Below, one piece after another: positions 23,301 through 35,300 of a DNA stretch of 64,000 nucleotides. Origin of the DNA: Axinella damicornis (lineage: Eukaryota > Porifera > Demospongiae > Axinellida > Axinellidae); contig OZ007507.1 of NCBI GenBank assembly GCA_963931865.1, positions 19,905,985-19,969,984 on the forward strand, in the 5' to 3' direction. The notes under the pieces are model-generated. The model was not told where the DNA came from. It searched no databases and was given only the letters and a program-made list of their open reading frames with translations. The translations under genes and the position numbers were made by a program. The stretch's first letter is position 1. Every line of letters starts with the position of its first letter.

Positions 23301-26300
23301 ATTCGAACCATTCGAACAGACATTCGAACAGAAATTCGAACCATTCGAACAAAAATTCGAACTGATCGCATTTGGCTTAAGGGACAGATGTGGCGTTCCA
23401 TAGTAACTATCCAAATGAAAAGGCACTAAAGTGCAAACCTCGCCCTCATGTAGCGAAGCGTACCCATCAGATCTACTAGTGAAATGCAGGACATTGGAGG
23501 GCGAGCCTGAGCGAAGTGCACGTGCAGGACATGCATGGAGCAGTTGCATTCACATGACGGTCATCAGACTCAATTACGTGACTGCACAGAAATTATGACA
23601 CTAAACATACACTCGTGCACCTCACAGCAACTGTGAGTCAGGTTAGCATTAGCTGAACAAGGGGGTGACACTCCCATTGACGCCACAGTCAGAGCTGCGA
23701 CCGGGGTCAAGAAATCTTGACCGTCGTTTTTGCTGCTTGACCGCTTTACCGCACTACAAAATGGTTCTTGACCGCTTGACCGCACTGCAAAATGGCTCTT
23801 GACCTTTTGACCGTAATTAAGCCACGCCGCACAGTGTATATAGCTACAAAATTGATTATGGGTTTGGCGACTCTTTATGAATATACTTACATATCCCACG
23901 ACTGCGCAAATGCGCGATATGCCCAGCGCCCCTGATTGAGTTGCATGCTGCACTGCGCAGCGCTCGCTTCGAGAGGTTAGACTAATAATTATTCACGCCA
24001 TGCCAATGGACTGCGTCTCTCCGGAACACGCTTGCAAATCACCATGGTGGAATCCAAGTCACTACAACATGACTTGCCCGTAGGCACAAGCTGAAGAAGC
24101 GATATTATATATGGGCCCTACACCCACATCACTGCGGTCGTGCTATAAAAGACGTAATTTTGGGGAAATATCCATGGGTCACTCATGGGAAAGAATTACG
24201 TTACCATTCCCATGGGTTACTCATGGGAAAGAATTACGTCATTTGCGCCTTGGGTTACTCATGGGACAGAATTACGTGCTTTCATTGAACGTAAAATGCC
24301 CCAAAGTAGGTACACTGTGTAACCTTCTCCAGGGAAAGATTTACGTCAATTGCCTCAAAAGGGATATTCCTGCGATTCCTCGAAGAGTTGACTACGAATC
24401 TCATTTCTGTCCTAAGTGACCAATTCTGTCCTAAATGACAGGAAATCCATCTTCAGGTAAGGGGCATAATTCTTTCCCTAGATAAGGCTGCTGGTTGGAT
24501 AGCAGGGGTACCCGTTTGGTGACTTTTGAGGGAGTCTAAATGAGATTCATAGTCAATTCTTCGAGGAATTGCAGGAATATCCCTTTTGAGGCAAATGACG
24601 TAAATCTTTCCCTAGATAAGGAAGGTGGTTGCCTATACATAGGGAAACTTTTACGTTAGATAAGAATCAATAGCAGGGGTACCCCTTTGGTGATTTTGAG
24701 GGAGACTAAATGAGATTCATAGTCAATTATTTAATGAATCGCAGGAATATCCCTTTGAGGCAAATGACGTAAATCTTTCCTAGATAAGGTTGGTGGTTGC
24801 CTATATATAGGGAAACTTTTACGTTAGATAGGAATCAATTGTAGGGGTACCCCTTTGGTGACTTTTGATGGAATCTAAATGAGATTCATAGTCAATTCTT
24901 CGAGGAATTGCAGGAATATCATTTGACGTAAATCTTTCCCTGGAGAAGGTTACACAGTGTACCTACTTTGGGGCATTTTACGTTCAATGAAAGCACGTAA
25001 TTCTGTCCCATGAGTAACCCAAGGCGCAAATGACGTAATTCTTTCCCATGAGTAACCCATGGGAATGGTAACGTAATTCTTTCCCATAAGTGACCCATGG
25101 GGATTTGTCATGAATTACGTCCTTTTCTAAGTGACCCATCACTGCAGTTGTTCACGTCCAGGCCTCTCCGCTGCACCCAGGCTGCGAGATAAACTCTGGG
25201 CCCAGACCTGGGAATGAGAGGCGTCTTGATCTCAGACCCCACCCCCACCCCCGCGCGCCCGCCGCTGAAGAACAGCATGGGACCATGCATGCAGGTCAAG
25301 AATATTTGACCAAGTCAGAATTGTATCTTGACCGTATGACCGCAGCGAAAGTTTGTCCTTGACCGCTTGACCGACGGTGAAAATACCCCTTGACCTCTTG
25401 ACCGTTTCTTGACCCCGGTCGCAGCTCTGACTGTGGCGTCAATGGGAGTGTCACCCCCTTGCTGAAGCAGTCTAGCAGGTACGTCACCGGCCATTGTGGT
25501 AGACCCACGAGCTGTCTCCGTCTTTGTTGTCGCCACCGAGGAGGCAGAAGTTCAATTAGCCAAGGAGATAGGTAGGTTCGTTCACGAGTGGTCTCGATCT
25601 CCATCTTTGCAAATTTGTTGCTTTCACACTGCCCTTGCAAGTATCACGTGTCATCTGGTGCGCGTTCGGGGTCTGGTATCGGGATCCCGGTGTCATAGGG
25701 AATCTGGCACCCCCAAGAATTTGGCACCCCCATGCCAAATTCCCTAGGGATATTGGTACCCCCTGAGGGATTTTGGCACCCCCCATGCAACAGGGAATAT
25801 GGCACCCTCACGCATTATTCCCTAGGGAATATGGCACCCCATGCAAATTTATCATGGTGTCATGTAGACATACTGATGTATAGTAGTAGGCTAGCAATTG
25901 CAAGAAATTATTCCAATTTCCCTAGGGTATTTAGCATGGGGGTGCCATAAATCGGGGGTGCCAAATTCCCCATGACACCGGGAAACAGACTATAGCCCGC
26001 TAGCTCATCAGTTCTTTGTCACTTTGTGCCGCTTGGTTTGTGGTAGCGCTGGTGTCGCTAGACGCCACACTTCACGTACCAGTAGTCTAGTAGCAGCGCT
26101 AGTGACCCGCTGATGTCGATTTTGTGGCACAAGCACCAAGTAAAGTTTTCGCGGTGAGCTAAAACTGTCATAACTCTCGAACTAAACATTTTTATCCAAA
26201 TTGCTAAGTTAATTTTGTTCCTTACGTCGAGCGCTTTCTTTTGATACCTTGGTCTCGCTCGTCAAGTACACACAGCGCCCGCTAGAACGGTAACAGACAG

Positions 26301-29300
26301 ACAGACACACACAATGAGTATTAGAACCTCCCCCGCATGGGCGGGGCGAGGTTAAAAAGCGCTCATATTCATATACTTGCGGAGGTGCCACCTTACAGTG
26401 TCTATATTGTAACACAAATCTACAGGATGTGAGCAGGACCACGCCCGTCAGTCCCATCAACAGCGATGAGGAGTACTACCTGATGGATGTAGTGGCCATT
26501 ATCCTCAACTACCTCCGGGACAAGCTTTATGAATGTCTCCGCACGAGTGGCCTTGACGTGAGCAAGATCCAGTTCGACTGGGTGGTGACTGTTCCGGCAA
26601 TCTGGGACAATCGTGGAAAGCAAATGATGAGAGAGGCTGCTTATAAGGTACATATGGTCGCAGTGTAAAATTCTGTGGTAGTGCGTCCATGATCATAATG
26701 TTGTAGCTAGTCAAGTATGTATATCCCCCAAGCTAGTGTAGTTGAAATGTTTAAGTATTAGTTATTGAATCCTGAGGGTGACGTCATAAACGCCGAAGCG
26801 AAGTGCTAAGCATGACATCATCCAAGGGATTCAAATCCGAGAAGAAACCGTGGCTATGATAGGGTTTGCAAAATTGCGCTAGGAGGCAGTGATGACTCTG
26901 ATGAGTTGCCGTTGCCAAACAGAGGCGATATTGACTCGTTACTACTCGCTCACAGCATTCCAGCTGTTTGAAGGGCCGGTGGGACCATGGGAGACAATGG
27001 ACAAGTGCAGTTTCTGCAAGCATCGCAGAGCTACAAACTGATAGCATCAGAGGGAACGTGTGTGAGTAAACCTAGCCCGCCTGTCGCAACAAGTAGTATT
27101 TGAGCTCCATGTTGTTTTGCCTTGCAGAAGTAGTTAGTCATGTGATTTATCCAGCCGCTCTATAGCTATATGATGATGACGTCATCCCATAGAAGCACAG
27201 GCATATACCACTCCTGAGTCAGCATATATACCACCTGAGGTGGTATATATGCTGACTCAGGAGTGGTACATATGCAGACACTGCAAAATGAAGCGTTGTA
27301 TGCCAGAAAGTAGTTGAGAAAGGCTACGTGGTGCATGGTGTATAGGGCTTTCTGTCATCACGCCTGGCCTCCTTCACGAACACGCAAAGCCAATGTCACA
27401 GCTCAGCCATATCGCTAGTGCAAAGCACTTCGATGGGGCTGCCCCCGGGCATTTCTCATCGCTACATTTTGCAAAGCACTTCGATGAGGCGTTTCTCATT
27501 GCTATGCTCGTTTCGCTCCTCTGTCCACAACATGAATACAAGAACAGCACACTGAGTAGATATCTGTGTGTTTTTCACAATGATTGGCTTCTTAGCAGCT
27601 TTGATTTCCTCGCTTGAAATAGTAGCAAAACGTTGCTTGCTTCGGTTGTTTTTTCTTCAGGTTTGGTCGAGGGCGCTTCATTTCAGGGACAAAGTCATCC
27701 TCTGTGAATTGGGAACGACCTTTTTGAGCAGCCGCGCCTACGATCATGGCGAAAACAGGAGAGCTAGAGAGAGACTCAGAGCTAGCTAGCTCACACTGTA
27801 CTAACATTCAAATTCAAATTGCCGGAAATGCACGTGCACATGATGTCATTGCAATTTTGTTATGCAATGCTGCGCAATGACGTCATCGTCACGGTATATA
27901 TACCATAGTAAAATCAGTGTATATGCCAAATATACTACCCTCGACCGAGGTCAGAGGAAGTTTGCTGCTAGATATACCCCTCGCCTTCGGCTCGGGGTAT
28001 ATCTAGCAGCAAACTTCCTCTGACCTCGGTCGAGGGTAGTATATATGGTTTAGGGTAGTATATATGGTTTATATATATAGGTTAAACGATGAAACCGAGG
28101 GGTCTACGGGATTTAGAGACCCGCGGAAACTATATAGACACCCGCGCGCGAAGCGCAAGGGTGTTTATAGGTTTCCAAGGGGATCTAAATCCCGTAGGCC
28201 CCGAGGGTTTCATCGTTTAAGGTATTTATACTATACAGCTGGCAGCCAATCAAATCGCTGTCTGTATTAGCCACCGAAACAGTTAGCAACCGTTCAATCA
28301 GAAAGACTTCGCACAGAGATGGCGACTTTTATAGCAGCTGCTCTCGCCATCCGCTAACCGACAACTCTGTGTACTCGTGCCTCGTGTTTGGGACTGTGAC
28401 TCCGAAGCGGAACCAGACTCTGGGATCGCACCAAATACGCCCCGCCCCATGACACTTACGGAGGTGAGACGTAAGACGACCAAGTTCGCAGTCCAGCTCC
28501 ACGCTCGTCTGGCTACAGCGCTCACACGCAAATACGCTCGCGCGCAAGACCGAATCATGAACTGTACATTGAGGTAGCTATCTAGTCTATATCTACTGTT
28601 TAGCTAGCTATGATGATGCTAAATGTATGACACTGTAACTACATGAAATTTACAGGTGTATAAGTGAAATTTTACAGGTGTATAAGTAAAATTTGCAGGT
28701 GTATAAGTTGGGAACCTGTGAAAGCCGGAACGCAGGAACGCGGAACGGAACGCGGAACGGAACGCGGAACGGAAGTAAAATTCGGGCTGCGCGCTTTCAT
28801 CATTATTCACTGGACTGGACTCACCCAAAAATCTGTAAGATGCCTTTTCAGTGTAGGACAGAAGCTAAGCATACTTATTTATTCACTAAACTTGTTTGCA
28901 TAGCCTGCTTTCGTGTCTTCCCTCGAGTCGGTAGAGGTCAAAGGTCACGTGCATATTTAATGAGCTTCAATGAAAAGATTAGAAGAGCATTTATTTACCG
29001 CAGACATCGAACTCCAGCCTTTTGCTGAAGCATAGAGAACAGAAAATAATATTCCACTATCATCCACGACTGACTGAAGCGCATTTTGCTGGAGCTCATT
29101 AAATATGCACGTGACCTTTGACCTCTACCGACTCGAGGGAAGACACGAAAGCAGGCTATGCAAACAAGTTTAGTGAATAAATAAGTATGCTTAGCTTCTG
29201 TCCTACACTGAAAAGGCATCTTACAGATTTTTGGGTGAGTCCAGTCCAGTGAATAATGATGAAAGCGCGCAGCCCGGATTTTACTTCCGTTCCGCGTTCC

Positions 29301-32300
29301 GTTCCGCGTTCCGTTCCGCGTTCCTGCGTTCCGGCTTTCACAGGTTCCCGTATAAGTTATACTACCGTACCAGCTGCTGGGGTACCTGTGAAAGCCGGAA
29401 CGCGGAACGCGGAACGGAACGCGGAACGGAAGTAAAATTCGGGCTGCGCGCTTTCACAATCTGGACTGGACTGGACTCACCCAAAAATCTGTAAGATGCC
29501 TTTTCAGTGTAGGACAGAAGCTAAGCATGCTTATTTATTCACTAAACTTGCTTGCATAGCCTGCTTTCGTGTCTTTCCTCGAGTCGGTAGAGGTCAAAGG
29601 TCACGTGCATATTTAATAAGCTTCAATGAAAAGATTAGAAGAGAGACATCGAACTCCAGCCTTTTGCTGAAGCACAGAAAACAGAAAATAATATTCCTCT
29701 ATCATCCGCGACTGACTGAAGAGCATTTTGCTGAAGCTTATTAAATATGCACGTGACCTTTGACCTCTACCGACTCGAGGAAAGACACGAAAGCAGGCTA
29801 TGCAAGCAACTTTAGTGAATAAATAAGTATGCTTAGCTTCTGTCCTACACCGAAAAACAGATTTTTGGGTGAGTCCAGTCCAGTCCAGTGAATAAAGACG
29901 CCCTGCGTGTATACGGTGCAAGTGATGATAGCGCACGGCCCGCATTTTACTTCCGTTCCGCATTCCGTTCCGCGTTCCGCGTTCCTGCTTTCACAGTTAC
30001 CCGTGAATACGACAATGTCCCTGTGAGGCTCTACTGCGTGTATTCACGTATGCACTACATGTAGTTCATAATGATTACATCATGCACCATTTGGATGTAG
30101 ATTTCTGGCGAGAACCCTGTTGGTTGGCCACTGGTGACTGACAATGGAGTCTGTATGGTCTATGCGTCTGAGAAAGACATGTCCAAAGTGTGGTGCAGTA
30201 GTACAGTGCATGCGAAGAGGGCAGTTTGTGATTGTGGCCATGCCTTTGCGTGTAAAAGGAGGGCACGTTGCAGTGATGATTGTGAGCCTAAGAAAGCTAC
30301 CAAACGCCGAGGGTTTGCACTTTAGTGCTTTTCATTATTACAGTGCCAACTGAGAAGTAAAACACTACTGGTAGGGGAGAAATTGTGCTGTGTAAATAAC
30401 GTTCAAGGAGTGATCAGTCCAGTATGGGCTGTACCAAGGGCGCATCGACTCTAACGGGTAGGGGGCATGCAATCACAATATTCTTCTTGACAAGTATTAT
30501 GTTCTGTAGCTATAGCCAATGCAAAAGGGTTTGTTTTGTTTTATTGCCATGTGTACGGTTGCTCCTTGCTGCATGTGGTGGCTGTGACAGTGAATGCTCA
30601 AAGAGGGTCAACAATCTGCTGAAGTGCAACGACTCACACACAATTCTGATCAATGGGTTCACTGCTTCTGTCGTTCATGCCCCCCCAATCAAAACACACA
30701 TAACTATATATGAGTTATGATTTCCATCCCTAATCACATACTTATAGAGTTGCCATACATTTACTCCCATAGAAAAGCGTGCAATTTTTTCCCAAATTGC
30801 ACTCGAAACCCATGTGATTACCTATACTAATCATAACTCGTATCATTGCCGAGCGCATTAGCGCGAGGCTCTGAATGGGGGATCTATTTCTCACTATATA
30901 CGTATGTACGTACGTACGTACGTACGTACGTACGTGGTACGTACGTACGTACCGGAATATGTCACGCTCAGGAATGTTGATAGGAATGTTGCGGGTTTCC
31001 TGCCGGCCAATTGAGTTTAATTTGCTGCGAGGGCTCGACAGTGCGAGAACTACAACCTTGAGAAACAGATCAGTGGATGAGCGCGCGGTGCTCCAGGGCT
31101 TGCAGAGCTGGAGCAGCTACAATTGGAGTCAAACAGTCAGTGCAGTCGACATCTGTTTATACTGCAACTCCACAGAGGCCAGAGGCTAGGGTACAAGCGA
31201 GCGCGGCCTTCAGGTCTTGCAGAGCTAGAGCAGCTACATGTGGAGTCGAACAGTGAGTGTAATCGACATGTTTATCTCAGCTCCTCACTCGCGAAATTCA
31301 CTCTTGGGCTACAGATCTATCATACTCGTAAGCACGTGGCCAGGCTGCACATGCGGCCGCGGCGTGCGCGCGAGGCAATTATGCGGATACGTATTCCTAG
31401 TAATTGGGGCGAGCGTGAGCGAGCCCCACATAGACGAGTTTGATGTGAATTTTCTTTATTTCTATATTTCTATATATATTTCTATATATCGTACGTCGTG
31501 CCGTAAATCACTTCCTGCTCGTATTTTGCGTGTTCTTGCGTCATGCGTTATTTCCAAACTGAGTTCACTTCCTGCTCGTGCGTTGATATCGTCCAACTGA
31601 GACGCGAACTATGAACAGTCTACCTCAACAAGGCCTTGCAAGGATGGAGACTATAGTGGGGCGGTGAGTGGCTAAAGCATTTCATGAAGACGGGGAGAGC
31701 GCTTCAGTGAGACCAAGGGAGGTGATCCTCCTTGAACTCACAATCCCCTATAACTCGCCGGAGTCCCTTTCAAATGCTAAGCCATGCAACTGCTCAGAGG
31801 ATGGGAAGTTGACTGCCCTGCACACGGTAACACTAAACTCACTGTGACCAGTCATGACAGATCTGGCATCAGCAGAGAACGAGGAAGTCATCATAGAGTC
31901 CTCGGTGGCAACAACAGAGACAGAGACCGCTCCTGGACCTACCTGCCAGACTGCTTCAACGCTGTGAAGTGCATGCACGAGTGTCATAACTTCTGGTGTG
32001 ATCTGTGTCGTTAAGTTGTGTTATGCTCCCCGTCAGACTCACATTCTGATGACATGCACATGCAACTGCTCCATGCACATTCAGCACAATGTCATGCAAC
32101 TGTTCCATGCAAATTCAGCACCTGCATGTACTCGCTCACGCTCGCCCCACAATGTTCTGCATTCGTCTAGTATTATTATGTATATAGGAGCTTTTTTGAC
32201 CTCACTAGAGTAAGTGGACTGATAAAGGGCATTGTTACACTCCTGGTAGGGGAAAAATTGTGCCGCGTAATATAATCCAATATAATTGCCGAGCGCCTTA

Positions 32301-35300
32301 GCGCGAGGCAACTAATCGTGCAGCGTAGTCACATCGCGTCTGTATATATATATATCCGTCACACTTTAATTGCGCGGGGCCCGGGCAGGGGGGCTGTTGC
32401 TTGGGGCCCGGGCAAGGGGGCGGTTGCATCGCTGCGGTTTCTGTGGTCCCGATAGCCACGTGCATGTACTGCACGTGCGAAATGCAGAGTTGAGAAAGAA
32501 GCGATCTATACAGGGAAAAGGGACACTGCCTCAGAATAGAGTAAGGCAAAGGAGAGAGAGTCTGACAGATTGACGAAGAAGCGATGTATACAAGGAGACT
32601 TTAGCGGAGACAAGACAAACGTTTACAGTGCTTATGATAAGATTTCGCCTTTGCTCTGACACAATGTCAGACCATCCCAAATTTGACCTGACATCCACAC
32701 ATGTTGTCCTGACACTACTTTGTACGTGCACTGCCCCATCCTGGGTGTTTGCATCGAAGTACAGGGCTAGGAACAGCTCAGCCTCTACATTAGTAGAGTC
32801 AGTGCTGCCATCAGCTTGTATGCTAACAAGTGAGTCTTTAAAAGACTTGATGTGTCTTGGCACGACTTGGTATCAGCTCAGAATCATGCAGAGGACATGG
32901 CAGCTGTTTAACCCTTTATAACTGCAAAACCTGTTAGCAATGAGTATATCTTTGGAGGTTCTGTGTGAGCACAAAGGGTGGGTTGGGGGGGGGGGGGGGG
33001 GGGGGGGTGGGAATGTTCACCCAAAGGGTGAAAGCAGCATGGTAGTGCCTGGGCTTGATGTCTCATCAGAGCCAGGTGGGCCATTATAATTCATAGCCAA
33101 ATGGACCTAGACAACACTTTGTTGAAGGCCAACACTTTGTTGAAGGCCAATTCTTTCAGCAATTATCTAGCTAGCTAGCTAGAGCTGCGTGGGTGTAGTT
33201 AGAGAGAGCCATGGTAAGTAGATTTATGAGCAGCCAAGTAAAACCCATACTCAATTTTGATGATGTACTTCAAGGCTATAAATACGATTGACACCCTATT
33301 AAGAGTGAGGAGCTTCTCTGGAACTTCGCAACGTCAGCACATGCACTAAGAACGAGCCTGGTGAACGACCTCGCGGAACTTGTCCTGACAAATTTGCAGC
33401 TCAAATGCGTAATTGACCGGACATACAGAGAAATTGACCGGAAAATGTCCGTTGACAGGCCGTTATCATAAGCACTGGAACTTTACTAGCTAAGTAGTCT
33501 ATACTCTAGGCCATGGTATATACGTACATATAGAGTGTTGACAGTGTCGAAGGGTGTAGAACCTCGCTAACGTCTTCGTATTCTTCCTGGCAACGCTTAG
33601 CCATCTTCAACCTTCAGCAACTTCGCACAACTTCGAACAACTAAACTTCGCACGCTGAACTGACCTTCGCACCTTCGTTTTTCTTCCACAGGAAACCACG
33701 CCTACTATTACAGATTGTGAGCGTGCGCGAGGCACAGACACTGCGCATGCGTATTCCTAGTATATATAATGTTTGAGTACTTAGGATTGGCCTACAGAGA
33801 TTCTGACTACACCGCCGTGAACGCTATCATGTACTGACCTGAATGTAAAAAGTTGGTGCTGAAACTCACCTTGGTGGTGGAGATATGAGCGCTTTTGTCT
33901 CGCCGTTGGCCGCCATTGCTCGAGCGCTCTCTCCCACTTCCGGTGGCAGTACCGTTCTTAGGAAAGGCACACAAAGATTCTGACCACACGGACGTGATCG
34001 CTGTCGTTCACCGACGCTTACATGCCAAAACTCACTGTGCTGGCTAAGTTGTGAGTGCTGTAATAATGTCTTGTCTTCCTTTTGGTCGCCATTGCTCTCG
34101 ATCGCGTATTGACTGAGCGTGGTTGCCACGTGGCATGTGCGTTAATTGGAACATATAGCTTGCGCTACGGCAGTTCGCAACGCGGCTACTTTATGAATGG
34201 TACTTGAGAGCACTCTAAATAATTTCTGATCTTCCCTGTATATAGCATGGTGATGTGTGATAATTGGAATGAACTGTCACACTTAGCCTATGCTACCGTT
34301 TAACCACGGCTACCAGGAGTGCGGTTGCCCCTCGAAGCTAGAAATGAAATTTTAGCAATACCATGGATCAAAACTAGCTCTAATATCACTCACCAGGGAA
34401 AGGGTTAATCTTTCCGTACAATTCCACTTTCAAATCTCACGGTCCACAGGTCAATTAGTTGGAGGATGGGAAGAGGGAGGTGTAGCTACTATGGTTGAGA
34501 AGTCGTTACACAACACGTGGACACAATGTGCAAAATAGTCATAGCACAAGTCTTAGAGTAGACTGTCTCAGATCAGGGTCCAGTCCCACCTCACCAGGAC
34601 CAGAAATTCCGACCAATGCTTCATTGAATTTTCAACAACATCGTCGACTTTTTTTGCGCGCACCCCCTGGCGAATACCCTTCGCCTTCAGAGAGGCCGAG
34701 TCTGTCGTCTTCAAGTAAACACTCCATGGCTGCCATTTCGCAGTCTATGTGCACTAAACTTAGTAACTGAAATTTTATGCCATTGTATAGAGCACTTTAT
34801 TGTGCATGCTCTGATATCTTTAGTTGCACTAAAATTCAAAACTTTCAAGACTTTTAGAAAGGAGGTAGCTACAACTGTGAGCGCCATATGACGCCCTCAC
34901 CAGGAAAAGGGTTAACTCTATATCTGAGGGCAATCAACAAACTTTCTTTATCCCTCCAGGCTGGCTTGTGTTCTTCCTCTCCAAGTTGCAACCTCATCCC
35001 TTACCACAAGTTCCAAAAATTGGAGAGGCCTGTCGAGAATGATCCAGATAGATTGTCTCTCGCCTTGGGGCCCGAAGTAGCTGCGCTGTATTGCCAGAAT
35101 GGTGGTGAAATTCGCCTCAACCACAAAAACTTTACAGTACTAGATGTCGGAGGAGATAGTGCGGACATCACCTCGTATCACATCGACGAACGTGGTCACA
35201 TCCGTGTGACAGGTAAGCCCAGTGGCAATGACTTGGGAGGAAAACGAGTCAATGAACAATTTATCAAGTTTTTGCAGACCATAGTGAATGACCCGTACTT

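Noticed and set aside
22869..23549. 226-codon minus-strand frame with SNFCSNG repeats
   Set aside because: It crosses the Helitron 3' end and a minisatellite and has no known motif; judged a chance frame in repetitive DNA.
28298..28558. Possible zinc-finger frame on the minus strand (CERCSQ...HLRKCHG)
   Set aside because: Spacing does not fit a known finger and the frame has no splice or family support; left unannotated.
28693..29963. Apparent gene family (CRTEAKHTYLFTKL...) on both strands
   Set aside because: The same peptide appears on both strands because the elements are palindromes; no splice or domain support.
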